From Parabacteroides chinchillae (GTDB taxonomy: Bacteria > Bacteroidota > Bacteroidia > Bacteroidales > Tannerellaceae): DNA of 64,000 bases. The notes beneath the pieces were generated by a model. It was not told the DNA's origin, ran no database searches, and saw only the letters and a program-made list of their open reading frames with translations. The position numbers and the translations under genes were made by a program. Below, one piece after another: positions 45,908 through 54,513 of the stretch (within the stretch, counting starts at the first letter, position 1; each line of letters starts with the position of its first letter). The DNA is taken from contig NZ_FNVS01000006.1 in NCBI RefSeq assembly GCF_900108035.1, positions 124,001 through 188,000 of the forward strand, given 5' to 3'.

Positions 45908-47125
45908 TCATTGGTTGCCATTACCGGAATGTGTGCGGTTTTGACTTCTCTTTTCCATCAGTTTGTCCATTTCCTTTGAGATTTTCTCCTCCGTTATTCT
46001 GGCATATCCCTGGGTGGTGGTGATATTCGAGTGCCCCATCATCTTGGCTATGCTCTCGATTGATATGCTCTCCGAAATAAGGAGAACCCCGAACCCGTGC
46101 CGGGCCTGATGGTAGGACAAGTCATCGTTCCTGCCCAGAATCACACCGATTTCCCGTATCTCGTGCCAGATGGAATCCCGGCTTGGCAGTGGGAACACGA
46201 GATTGTGCATGTCGGTGGTGTTGTACAATGCCAATATCTGTTCGGCTATCGGGTGTAAGGGGATAACCGCCTCCACACCGGTTTTCTTGCGGTTGATGCG
46301 GATGAACCGCCTGCCATCCGCTGTCGTCTCGATATGGCGCGGATGAAGCTGCTTGATGTCGGCATAGGCAAGTCCCGTCAGGCACGAAAAGATGAACGAC
46401 CGTCTGCCCAGTTCCGCACGCCCGTCATTCAAGGGCATGGCCATGATCCTTTTCATTTCCTCACGGGTGACGTACTTGTGCTTGGGGGCGGGCTTCTTTT
46501 CATATTCGACATCCTCCACCGGATTGGTACGCAGTATCTCGTTATCCACGGCAAGATAAAGCAGCCTGTTCAACCAACAGAGGCAACGGTTGGTCTGCGT
46601 GGAGCTGAAATTCTTGTTCCGTACAAGAAATGCCTTGTAACCTTTGCCGAAGTCTTCCGTTATATCCTCAAAGGCAATGTCCTTCTTGCCCATGGAGATA
46701 AGGTAGTCAGTCAAATATTTTTGGAAGTATTGGGAATGGCGGTAAGTGGAAATGGAATTTATCTCTTTGCTCCGTATTCTGAGACGTTCACGCTCTATCT
46801 CGCCCATTTGTAATAAATGGGTTGGAACCACGAACTGCCTTGTCACTTGTGCCTTGATTATCTCTGCGCTTACAACGCCTTGTGTCCGTAAAATATCCTC
46901 GTATGTCCGTTCGATATACTTCCGGTACTCTTGCAGTCTGGCGCTTTCCCTTACCGTGCGTATTGTTCCGGTTTTGGCGTTCCAGTCTTCCGGCTTGCAG
47001 TATATCCCGGTGGTGATGGCGGTGTTCCTGCCGTCAATGGTAATACGGCACATGACAGCCGTTGTCCCGTCGGCCTTTACCTTGCTGCGGTTGATGTAGA
47101 ATAATATGGAAAATGTACTTCTCAT
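45908..47125 (-). CDS. Tyrosine recombinase 1 of the nested element
   Basis: A 405-residue integrase: arm-binding N-terminus (about 1-100), SAM-like core-binding domain (about 105-205) and catalytic domain with Arg in FSCLTGLAYADIKQL, HxxR in SYHQARHGFG and Tyr in HSNITTTQGYARI. It lies 19 bp downstream of the second recombinase on the same strand. Its HQARH codons resemble the left end of the element (CCATCAGGC). Confidence 0.92.
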   Translation of the reverse strand: MRSTFSILFYINRSKVKADGTTAVMCRITIDGRNTAITTGIYCKPEDWNAKTGTIRTVRESARLQEYRKYIERTYEDILRTQGVVSAEIIKAQVTRQFVVPTHLLQMGEIERERLRIRSKEINSISTYRHSQYFQKYLTDYLISMGKKDIAFEDITEDFGKGYKAFLVRNKNFSSTQTNRCLCWLNRLLYLAVDNEILRTNPVEDVEYEKKPAPKHKYVTREEMKRIMAMPLNDGRAELGRRSFIFSCLTGLAYADIKQLHPRHIETTADGRRFIRINRKKTGVEAVIPLHPIAEQILALYNTTDMHNLVFPLPSRDSIWHEIREIGVILGRNDDLSYHQARHGFGVLLISESISIESIAKMMGHSNITTTQGYARITEEKISKEMDKLMEKRSQNRTHSGNGNQ

Positions 47126-47144
47126 GATGTCTGTTATTTATGGG

Positions 47145-48374
47145 TTATAGAACAAGTTTGAAATCTTTGGTAGCCTCGATAAGTCTGTCCATGTCCTCGA
47201 AGAGTTTTTTAGGTGTCACACGGGCATACACCTGCGTTGTCTGTATATTGTTATGTCCCAGCATTTTGCTGATGGTCTCAATCGGTACACCCGCTTCAAG
47301 GGTGACGAGCGAGGCAAACGAATGACGGCCGACATGGTAGCACAGGTTCTCCTTTATCCCTGCCAATACGGCCAGTGCCTTCATGTGGTTTCTCAGGCTT
47401 GGATAGTGAATCATCGGGAACAAGGTATCTCTTTCCTCATCATGGTATTTCTCTATCAGGTTAACGGCTTCCGGTAACAGTTTCACGCTTGCTCGGAGTT
47501 CGTTCTTTTTCCGACGGTATTTCAGCCACAATCTCCCGTCCTCGTCCGTATGCAGATTTTCTTTAGTGATTGTTACAGCATCACTATACGCTACCCCGGT
47601 ATAGCAGGCGAAGAGGAACAGGTCCCTTGCGAGGCGGTGGGTCGTGCGATGCGGGGCTATCTCGACATCCCGTATCTTCTCGAAACTTTCCCGGCTCAAT
47701 GCCTTGGGTGTCTTGACGGTCTGTTTCGGAAGGACATAATGCTGGAACATGAACCGCTCGGAATGCCCTTCCTTATAGGCTTTCCTGCAAGACTTCTTGA
47801 CAATTGCCAGGTAATGCCGTGCGGTATCCACGGCGTGTCCTTTCTCATCAAGGATGAAATTCTCATAATCGTGAATAAACTGTTCGGTAAGTTGTCCGAA
47901 GGCCAGATCCTTTGTCTTGAACCTGGCTTCAATGAACTCCCGCATGGTACGGCAGGTATAGTCGTATGCCGGATACGTCCCTTTGGCCCGGTCTATCCCG
48001 ATACGACTCTTTACTTCATCCCTGACGGCTTCCAACATCTTCATCAGGGTCATTTGGGTGTTCATGCTGCCCTGAAAGGTATCCTTGAGTGTCATTGCGT
48101 CAAAATCGGCCTTGCGCTCCAGAAGGGAATCGAAGGCGGCATTGACATCAAGCAGCAGCTTGTCGATTTTTGCATTGGTTTCAACGGCCTCCCTGCTTTT
48201 GCCGTTCAACCGGCTTTCGCGGGGATTCCACAATCCGGGAGTGCAGGAGAGCTTGCAGCTGAACTGCGCCATCGTGCGGTTCACGGTGATACGTCCCATT
48301 ATCGGGGCTTTGCCCGACTTGTCCAGTCCGCTCTTTTTGAGGTAGAGCAGAACCTTGAATTTTTCAACTTTCAT
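47145..48374 (-). CDS. Tyrosine recombinase 2 of the nested element
   Basis: A 409-residue integrase of the same group: catalytic Arg in FACYTGVAYSDAVTI, HxxR in CYHVGRHSFAS and Tyr in MLGHNNIQTTQVYARV. It starts 286 bp from the right end of the element, the usual place for the integrase that acts on the nearby attachment site. Tandem integrases are common in Bacteroidales elements; which one catalyses integration is unknown. Confidence 0.93.
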   Translation of the reverse strand: MKVEKFKVLLYLKKSGLDKSGKAPIMGRITVNRTMAQFSCKLSCTPGLWNPRESRLNGKSREAVETNAKIDKLLLDVNAAFDSLLERKADFDAMTLKDTFQGSMNTQMTLMKMLEAVRDEVKSRIGIDRAKGTYPAYDYTCRTMREFIEARFKTKDLAFGQLTEQFIHDYENFILDEKGHAVDTARHYLAIVKKSCRKAYKEGHSERFMFQHYVLPKQTVKTPKALSRESFEKIRDVEIAPHRTTHRLARDLFLFACYTGVAYSDAVTITKENLHTDEDGRLWLKYRRKKNELRASVKLLPEAVNLIEKYHDEERDTLFPMIHYPSLRNHMKALAVLAGIKENLCYHVGRHSFASLVTLEAGVPIETISKMLGHNNIQTTQVYARVTPKKLFEDMDRLIEATKDFKLVL

Positions 48375-48660
48375 ACGCTTATAATTTTAGTGGCAAATTT
48401 ACCTGTTTTACAAGCGTCCTTTGGTATGCAAAACTGTGACAACCAGTGTAATATATCGTCGTTTCAAATTATCTGGCCTGCTTCGCGTTACCTTGATTCC
48501 TTTCGGTAACTGTCCGGCTAACGGTTTGGTAACTGAACATCTTCAATAATCCCCACTTTCTTGCTTTTTACTCATGTGGAAGAATATAGAGAAATGCTTA
48601 ATTAGCAACAGATTACGTCACGTTTTCTTCTCGCTTCCATTGCTCATATCGCTTTTCTGT
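48375..48660. other. Right-end attachment region with arm-type repeats
   Basis: GGTAAC occurs at 48505-48510 and 48528-48533 (GGTAACTG both times) and inverted at 48487-48492; the left end has one at 23331-23336. They look like integrase arm sites. A second CTTCCATTG at 48634-48642 lies 26 bp from the TTTCCATTG at the junction and is an alternative core. Confidence 0.45.
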
Positions 48661-48666
48661 TTCCAT
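48661..48666. repeat. Right copy of the TTCCAT crossover sequence (attR)
   Basis: This copy joins the nested element to the 3' part of the split integrase. See the left copy at 23257-23262. Confidence 0.6.
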
Positions 48667-48843
48667 TGTTTTAGGCACAGCTACGCAACCCTGCAACTGG
48701 CTGGAGGAACTGATATTTATACGGTCAGCAAAATGTTGGGACATACAAATGTGCGAACAACACAGGTGTATGCAAAGGTTGTTGATGAAAAGAAAGAGAA
48801 AGCTACAGAAACCATTAAATTGGATTTATCTCAAACAAAATAA
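48661..48843 (+). pseudogene. Tyrosine integrase of the outer element, 3' part
   Basis: The 60 codons from FHCFRHSYATLQLAGGTDIYTV on carry the second half of HxxR and the catalytic Tyr (SKMLGHTNVRTTQVYAKV). A fortuitous ATG at 48574 in the nested element lies in frame and would add 29 unrelated residues. Joined to codons 1-358 at 22183-23256 it restores a 418-residue integrase. Terminator at 48867. Confidence 0.85.
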
Positions 48844-48866
48844 CCATTATTATACTTTGTAAGTAT

Positions 48867-48906
48867 AGCCATCTGCGTAAAATCTGCGTGGGTGGCTTTT
48901 TGTTTT
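48867..48906 (+). terminator. Terminator after the split integrase
   Basis: AGCCATC (48867-48873) pairs with GGTGGCT (48891-48897) around a loop with a repeated TCTGCGT, followed by T5GT5. Confidence 0.65.
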
Positions 48907-49130
48907 TATCTATGGTCTTTTCTTCTGACCATCTTATGATCCCTTGATGATTGAAGACATTATCATAAAAATCTACTACTGATATTCTCCACTATTCATG
49001 TTGATAATCAATGGGTAATCCTTATGATGATTATGTTTCGTTACTGCTTATTTATGTGATGTATTACACTATGAAATCAGTATGCGTAATCGCTGTTATT
49101 TTGCCGAAAAATCAAAAAACAAGTAGCAAT

Positions 49131-49490
49131 ATGAGTGAGAAGAACATTACATTTGAAGATTTACCCAAAGCAATGTCGTGGTTGATGGATAAATTGAATG
49201 AGCTGGATTCTAAAATAGATGGATTAAACAATCAGAATCAAAGCGTTCCAACCGAACAATGGATGAACCTTAAGGAATTGTGTGATTATATTCCCAGTCA
49301 CCCGGCAGAGCAAACTGTATATGGCTGGACGAGTTGTCATCTAATCCCATTCCACAAAAGAGGGAAGCGTATCATGTTTCTAAAATCGGAAATTGACGAA
49401 TGGCTCCATGCCGGCAAAATCAAATCTGATAAAAACTTGGAAGATGAAGCCGCCCAATTCATAAAGTCAAAAAGAAATACCAAATTCTAA
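49131..49490 (+). CDS. Excisionase-type HTH protein of the outer element
   Basis: The 119-residue form starting MSEKNITFEDLPKAMSWLMDKL is preferred over the open frame to 49011, because this opening and coiled coil are typical of the family. MNLKELCDYIPSHPAEQTVYGWTSCHLIPFHKRGKRIMFLKSEIDEWLHAG is an HTH_17-type domain. It overlaps the next gene (the ATG shares the stop region), so they are coupled. Confidence 0.8.
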   Translation: MSEKNITFEDLPKAMSWLMDKLNELDSKIDGLNNQNQSVPTEQWMNLKELCDYIPSHPAEQTVYGWTSCHLIPFHKRGKRIMFLKSEIDEWLHAGKIKSDKNLEDEAAQFIKSKRNTKF

Positions 49491-50863
49491 TGGATTCAAC
49501 CAATTTATGCAATGCGCTCAGAATGGAATTTGAAGGGATCTTTGAAAACAAGATTCCTTTGGATGCTTTTCCTGCCAAAATTCAAGATATGATATTGGCT
49601 CTATCCCGACAAGAGAATTATTCCATAGAATATATGATGGCTTCTCTTTTGGTGGCAGTGTCAACCGCTATCGGCAACGCTGTCAATATTCGTATTCGTG
49701 GTGGATGGATTAGTAATCCTGCCCTTTATATGATATTGGTAGGTCGTCCCGGAATGGGCAAAACCCCACCTTTGGATTTTGCATTCCGTCCTATCCGAAA
49801 GCATGATGCCAAAATCATCAAACAATTTAAATTGGATATGGAGCATTATAATAGCTTGGTTGAAAACAATAAGGCTAAAAAAGACAAGTCCTCTTCATTG
49901 CCGGACAAACCAATTTTACGAAGAACCATCATATCCGATTTTACACCGGAAGCTTTAATGCGTGCGTTGGATGACAATCAGCGAGGTGTCGTGGTATATG
50001 TGGATGAAATTATGGGAATGTTTAATGCCGTGAATCAATATAGCAAAGGACAACTCATTGAGCAGCTATTGACAGCCTTTAGCGGAAAACCATTGGATAT
50101 TTCAAGATGTAGCATCCCTGTACCTATTCATATAGAGCATCCTTTTATAAATATTGTCGGCACGATGCAAACGACACGTATGCACGAACTGATAGAGAAA
50201 GGATATAAAGACAATGGGCTGATAGACAGAATAATTTTTGTTTATCCATCGTCTCAGGAAATTTCAGATTGGGGGCTGGATGAAGAATCTTCCGTATCAA
50301 CTTTTGGTAAATACTCATCAATGTGGGATTCTATTATAAATAAGGTAATTAGTTTGCCATTTATAGAGAATGAAGATGACAGAGCCATACATAATGTATT
50401 GGAATTTTCTTCGGAAGCCAAAGCCTATTTTACAAACTGGCGCAATAATGCAGTTCGGGCTGTTAATCAAATCCAAGATGATGGATTGGTGGATAGCAGA
50501 GTGATTAAAGCTCCCATGATTACGGCTCGTTTAGCTTTAGTCTTGCAAATCCTTCGTTGGGCTTGCGGTGAAGAACACAAGGATTTTGTGGATATTGACT
50601 CAACCAAATCTGCTATTGCATTGAGTGAATACTTTGAGAACTGTTATACCAACATTCAGAAATATATGTTGCGAGAGAGCGTTGAACCGCAAAAAAGAGA
50701 ATTGCTTGATTGCCTTTCCGCAACTTTCACTACTGCCGATGCCATTCAAGCCGGAAAAGAAGTAGGGTTGTCGGAAAGGTCGGTAATGTATTCTTTGGTT
50801 AGCCTTGCTACGAATAAGGTTATCAAGAAAGTAAAGCGAGGTGAATATGAGAAGCTGCAATAA
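49490..50863 (+). CDS. DUF3987-like AAA ATPase (replication type)
   Basis: A 457-residue protein. Walker A is GRPGMGKT (85-92), Walker B VVVYVDE (about 167-173); a helical C-terminus carries an HTH-like end (ADAIQAGKEVGLSERSVMYSLVSLATNKVIKKVKRG). Such proteins accompany primase-like proteins and MobA in Bacteroidales mobilizable elements and plasmids and are thought to be helicase or primase-helicase parts. Confidence 0.82.
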   Translation: MDSTNLCNALRMEFEGIFENKIPLDAFPAKIQDMILALSRQENYSIEYMMASLLVAVSTAIGNAVNIRIRGGWISNPALYMILVGRPGMGKTPPLDFAFRPIRKHDAKIIKQFKLDMEHYNSLVENNKAKKDKSSSLPDKPILRRTIISDFTPEALMRALDDNQRGVVVYVDEIMGMFNAVNQYSKGQLIEQLLTAFSGKPLDISRCSIPVPIHIEHPFINIVGTMQTTRMHELIEKGYKDNGLIDRIIFVYPSSQEISDWGLDEESSVSTFGKYSSMWDSIINKVISLPFIENEDDRAIHNVLEFSSEAKAYFTNWRNNAVRAVNQIQDDGLVDSRVIKAPMITARLALVLQILRWACGEEHKDFVDIDSTKSAIALSEYFENCYTNIQKYMLRESVEPQKRELLDCLSATFTTADAIQAGKEVGLSERSVMYSLVSLATNKVIKKVKRGEYEKLQ

Positions 50864-50874
50864 ACGACACCTTT

Positions 50875-50951
50875 TGCAGTTTGCAGTTGTTGCAGTTTGC
50901 ACTTTGCGCTGACATAGGATTTCTGCAAAACTGCAATAAGTGCAAACTGCA
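50875..50951. repeat. Iteron-like TGCAGTTTGCA repeats
   Basis: TGCAGTTTGCA occurs at 50875-50885 and 50891-50901; the complement occurs as TGCAAAACTGCA (50924-50935) and TGCAAACTGCA (50941-50951). Two copies face two inverted copies across about 22 bp, and TGCAGTTTGCACTT / AAGTGCAAACTGCA form a 14-bp perfect inverted repeat. A replication origin or regulator site is inferred. Confidence 0.55.
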
Positions 50952-50978
50952 CGGACTGCAATAACAAAATGAAGAAGT

Positions 50979-51998
50979 ATGGCTGAATATAGATTTTCTC
51001 TTCAAAAATATAAGCGTGGGTCAAAACTTTCATGCCCGAAGTGTGGAAAGAAACAATGTTTTGTCAAGTACATAGATAGCCAAGGAGAAATAACTTTTCC
51101 TGATTATGTAGGCAGATGTGACCATGAGCAATCTTGCCAATACCATTACACTCCATCGGATTATTTTCATGATAACCCAATGGTAGTGGATTACAACAAG
51201 GATAACTTCATTGAAGCCGATAAGCCTAAGCCCAATTTACTGCCTCCAACCTCTTTTGTTGACAATGAACTAATGAAACGTACTCTTACTAACTATGGTA
51301 TGAATCCATTGTACATCTACCTGTCTGGGATGTTGGGTAAAGATGAGACTTCTCGGATATTCCAACTATATCATGTTGGCACATCAAAGAAGTGGGGCGG
51401 TTCTACTGTCTATTGGCAAATTGATTGGCAAGGTAATGTACGAACAGGGAAGATAATGTTGTATGATGCAGAAACAGGACATCGGACAAAAGAGCCAAGA
51501 AGTTATGTTAGTTGGGTACATACAGAACTGAATCTCCCAAACTACAATTTGAAGCAATGTTTGTTTGGCGAACATCTGTTATCTGAGAATCCGACCAAAC
51601 CTGTTGCTATTGTGGAAAGCGAAAAATCCGCTTTGATAGCTACCCATTATATGCCGGAATTTATATGGTTGGCAACAGGTGGAATGCATGGATGCTTCAA
51701 GTCTGACGTGGTAAGTGTATTGAAAGGTCGGTCGGTTATGCTATGCCCGGATTTGGGTGCAAGAGAGGTTTGGCAAACCAAGATGGCTTTACTCACTTCC
51801 GTATGTTCTAAAGTTGTATTGAGTGATAGTTTGGAACAATGCGCCACAGACGAACAGCGCAAGAACGGACTTGATATTGCGGATTTCTTATTGACGACTG
51901 AAACACCTGCGATGATACTTCAAAAGATGATAAAGCGAAATCCAAACCTACAAACTTTGATTGACTGCTTGCATTTGGAACTGGTGGATTCCGGTTAG
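50979..51998 (+). CDS. Toprim-domain protein with N-terminal zinc finger (DUF6371-like)
   Basis: A 339-residue protein. The N-terminus has a CHC2-like zinc site (LSCPKCGKKQCFVKY and GRCDHEQSCQYHY); a Toprim core follows (VAIVESEKSALIATHYM and VMLCPDLGAREVWQTKMALL). It resembles DnaG-type primases of plasmids and probably primes replication of the element with the ATPase upstream. Confidence 0.8.
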   Translation: MAEYRFSLQKYKRGSKLSCPKCGKKQCFVKYIDSQGEITFPDYVGRCDHEQSCQYHYTPSDYFHDNPMVVDYNKDNFIEADKPKPNLLPPTSFVDNELMKRTLTNYGMNPLYIYLSGMLGKDETSRIFQLYHVGTSKKWGGSTVYWQIDWQGNVRTGKIMLYDAETGHRTKEPRSYVSWVHTELNLPNYNLKQCLFGEHLLSENPTKPVAIVESEKSALIATHYMPEFIWLATGGMHGCFKSDVVSVLKGRSVMLCPDLGAREVWQTKMALLTSVCSKVVLSDSLEQCATDEQRKNGLDIADFLLTTETPAMILQKMIKRNPNLQTLIDCLHLELVDSG

Positions 51999-52291
51999 TG
52001 ATGTGTTTTTGGAGAAGCCAAACTAAGGGGAAAGTAAAACTATTGATTATCCAAATGGATATAGGTGACAATAGCCACTCTTAAAGTTGACAGACAAATG
52101 GCATAGTTCGGACAAAGACAATGCTTGCATTAAGGTATGTAATGCCCCATTTTTAATGGGTATTCTATGCAAGAAGTACCACCGTCCGACAAAATGGTTT
52201 CACTCATTTATCGTCTTGGAGGCTTCTTGCATTACTCGCAGGCTCGCAATGGATAGAACATTTTATTAATAAATTCCAGTTATAAACGCTT
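51999..52291. other. Candidate oriT region upstream of mobC
   Basis: No gene. CTTGCAT (52124-52130) pairs with ATGCAAG (52167-52173); inside lie GCATTA/TAATGC (52127-52145) and CCCAT/ATGGG (52146-52160). CTTGCATTA recurs at 52226-52234. Location before the relaxosome genes suggests the transfer origin. Confidence 0.45.
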
Positions 52292-52666
52292 ATGGATATA
52301 CAACAAAACAATGGAAAACAGGGTGTTCGTACTCGTCATATAGACATTCGTCTGACTGAAAATGAGTATGAAATGATAGTAGAAAAAGCTGCCGAATGTG
52401 GACTGACACTTAGTAACTACGGACGAAAATTATTGCAAAATCACCATCCAAACAAACGACTTTCAGACGAGGAAGTACAAGGATTGAACTCTTTATCGGA
52501 TGCACGAGCCGACCTTATCCGCATTCAGAATGTACTCAAAGGTAAACCTGATGAGATTAAAAAACGATATTTCCGAGATGAGAATTATATGCGTGCTTGG
52601 ATAGAGGCAGTAAATAGGCTTATTGTCCGATGGGGACAAATACGAGACAGTATAAATCAAATTTGA
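52292..52666 (+). CDS. MobC-like relaxosome protein
   Basis: A 124-residue protein: RTRHIDIRLTENEYEMIVEKAAECGLTLSNYGRKLL is a ribbon-helix-helix type DNA-binding start, followed by helices ending WIEAVNRLIVRWGQIRDSI. It is 4 bp before the relaxase, so it probably binds oriT and helps nicking. Confidence 0.82.
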   Translation: MDIQQNNGKQGVRTRHIDIRLTENEYEMIVEKAAECGLTLSNYGRKLLQNHHPNKRLSDEEVQGLNSLSDARADLIRIQNVLKGKPDEIKKRYFRDENYMRAWIEAVNRLIVRWGQIRDSINQI

Positions 52667-52670
52667 AATT

Positions 52671-53870
52671 ATGATAGCACAAGGAAAGGCAATTTCTCAT
52701 GGAGCAAGAGCCATTGAGTATTCTATGGAAAAAGATAAAGCCCAGCTCGTTAAGGTGAATGACTTGCCGGAAAATATAGAACCTTTGGCTATGTGGTCAC
52801 GGATGATGCAACACCAGCATCAATGTATGAAAGACAGATATAATCCGAAGCCCATAAAGCTGAACGCACTGCGCTTTGAAATATCTCCAGCCAAAGAAGA
52901 ATCGGCAGGATGGACAATGACGGATTGGCAGAATTTGGCGGATGAGTTTATTGCAGTACTTGACGGCATTGACCGAAGATGTGGCAAACCAGATAGTCAT
53001 CTTAAACCGACCAATATCAAAAATAGCCAGTATGTTGTTTCGTTACACACTGACAGCAAAAGTGGCATCCCTCACTTGCATATTGTAGCTAACCGCATAG
53101 ACAATATGGGCAAGACAAACGATGCGCATTATATTGGTGAACGTGCCGTTCATGCTGCCAACATCATCAATGAGAGACGTGGCTGGGTGCAATCCGTGCA
53201 ACGTCGTGATGAGAATATTCAGCAAATCAGTGAAGACTGCATCGCAATATTGAAAGCTATGCCAGAATTTGATTGGGAAACTTATAGCCAAATGTTAAAC
53301 GCTAAGGGGTACGATATTAAGTTGATAAAGGACGATAAGGAAGTGGTCAAAGGGTACGCTATACGAAAAGGGAACTCTATTTATAAATCCTCGATATTGG
53401 TTAAAAGTCGAAAATTGATGCCATCAAAAATTGAAGCGACTTGGATGGGATTACATGCTTCTGATAAACAAACTGCAATTCAGTCAAAGGAAGTATGTAC
53501 TCAAACGATGGCGCATAATAATAAAGAGGTGATGCCACAATCAAAGCCTTCTATTTACCACTATTCCATAACAGTGGATGGAGAACAACTTGAGGTTGAT
53601 ATACCAGATATGGTTAAGTCTGTCTTTGACGAAGAGTTTGGAAGCCTTGATGAAGAAGTCAAACAGACCAATTTATTCAAAGTTGCCGCCTTACTATTTG
53701 CCAGATATTTGGATGCTGCTACTTCTATGGCGGTTTCAAGCGGAGGTGGTGGCAGTCCCGGTAGCGGATGGGGTAAAGATAAGGACGATGATGAGCGTAA
53801 CTGGGCTGTTCGTTGTGCAAAAATGGCAAAATGGCTCTGCAAACCGATTAAACGTAGCAGGGGTAGATAG
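52671..53870 (+). CDS. mobA: Relaxase/mobilization nuclease (MobA, MOBP type)
   Basis: A 399-residue relaxase. Motif III is LHTDSKSGIPHLHIVANR, with His126, His135 and His137 as metal ligands; a candidate nicking Tyr is Tyr17 in ARAIEYSME. It cuts and pilots the transferred strand. The C-terminus is Gly/Ser-rich then basic (KRSRGR). Confidence 0.9.
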   Translation: MIAQGKAISHGARAIEYSMEKDKAQLVKVNDLPENIEPLAMWSRMMQHQHQCMKDRYNPKPIKLNALRFEISPAKEESAGWTMTDWQNLADEFIAVLDGIDRRCGKPDSHLKPTNIKNSQYVVSLHTDSKSGIPHLHIVANRIDNMGKTNDAHYIGERAVHAANIINERRGWVQSVQRRDENIQQISEDCIAILKAMPEFDWETYSQMLNAKGYDIKLIKDDKEVVKGYAIRKGNSIYKSSILVKSRKLMPSKIEATWMGLHASDKQTAIQSKEVCTQTMAHNNKEVMPQSKPSIYHYSITVDGEQLEVDIPDMVKSVFDEEFGSLDEEVKQTNLFKVAALLFARYLDAATSMAVSSGGGGSPGSGWGKDKDDDERNWAVRCAKMAKWLCKPIKRSRGR

Positions 53871-53896
53871 TATTTCATTTATAATCACATATAACC

Positions 53897-54475
53897 ATGC
53901 GTAAAAGTAAATATGACCAATCTTCTTTGCCTGTGCAGGATAGCAAGAGCATAGATAGTGATGATAACATTAGCAAAATTGAAAATCGTGTTGATTTTGA
54001 AACCGAGCTTGTAAATCTCACGAATCAGATTAAGGACATCAAAGATGTTATCCAAGAATTGAAACAGATAAAAGCATTTGTAGATGCTTCAGTGTTAACT
54101 TTTGAAGAATCAGCACAGGTTCTTAATGCTGCAGTGAAAACATCCGACAATATCCCTGATACTATTAGCCGTGCAATTATTCAGGCAGAGAATACTGTTA
54201 TAAATGTCAAACTTAGCGATGAAGACAAGTCTATTCTTACAGAATATCGCAATAAATTGATTGAAGAAGAAAAATCTTTATTTGAGAAGCAGATAACAGA
54301 ATTGAAGACACTTCATACGAATCACTGGAAAGAAGTCCATAAATGTGTGAAATCTGAAACTTCGTTTTCTCTTAATGGCAAAATAGCCAAATGTGCCGTT
54401 GTCGGATTCTGGATATTGTATGCGTATTTCTGTTTGACATTGGGAGGATTGATAATCTATATGAAATTCTTTTAA
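53897..54475 (+). CDS. Coiled-coil protein with C-terminal membrane helix (mob-associated)
   Basis: A 192-residue protein with a disordered start, a coiled coil (about 30-75, ELVNLTNQIKDIKDVIQELKQIKAF), a long helical middle and a C-terminal transmembrane helix (about 165-190). Its place after mobA suggests it tethers or assists the relaxosome. No family is recognised with confidence. Confidence 0.65.
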   Translation: MRKSKYDQSSLPVQDSKSIDSDDNISKIENRVDFETELVNLTNQIKDIKDVIQELKQIKAFVDASVLTFEESAQVLNAAVKTSDNIPDTISRAIIQAENTVINVKLSDEDKSILTEYRNKLIEEEKSLFEKQITELKTLHTNHWKEVHKCVKSETSFSLNGKIAKCAVVGFWILYAYFCLTLGGLIIYMKFF

Positions 54476-54513
54476 GGAATTGGAAGGATGGATTGACCAA
54501 CCTTCCAAATACA

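Larger units (their letters stand above)
23263..48660. mobile_element. Nested 25.4-kb integrative element inside the outer integrase gene
   Basis: The interval lies between the two halves of the split integrase. It has its own pair of tyrosine recombinases at the right end, GGTAAC repeats near both ends, an oriT-like chain of hairpins and several small CTn-type genes (DUF3408-like, HTH pairs), with repair, efflux and signalling cargo. No relaxase or conjugation apparatus was found, so it is probably a defective or trans-mobilised relative of a conjugative transposon. The 42-48 kb part looks more GC-rich than the core genes. Confidence 0.8.
21545..54475. mobile_element. Outer integrative mobilizable element (ends not mapped), interrupted by a second element
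   Basis: Between dnaK and the type I restriction locus lie an excisionase-like protein, a split tyrosine integrase, a second HTH protein, DUF3987-like and Toprim replication-type proteins, a MobC-like protein and a MobA relaxase. This is the gene set of Bacteroidales mobilizable elements that use conjugation machinery supplied by another element. The left end should lie between the dnaK terminator and 21626. The right end was not found; the restriction locus may also be cargo. The coordinates given are the span of genes I can support. Confidence 0.7.

Noticed and set aside
48574-48660. Start of an independent small protein at 48574
   Set aside because: The first 29 codons lie in the nested element and are unrelated; only the part from 48661 is the integrase tail.
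50875-50951. CRISPR-like array
   Set aside because: Copies are short, in mixed orientation and without constant spacers; no cas genes in the window.
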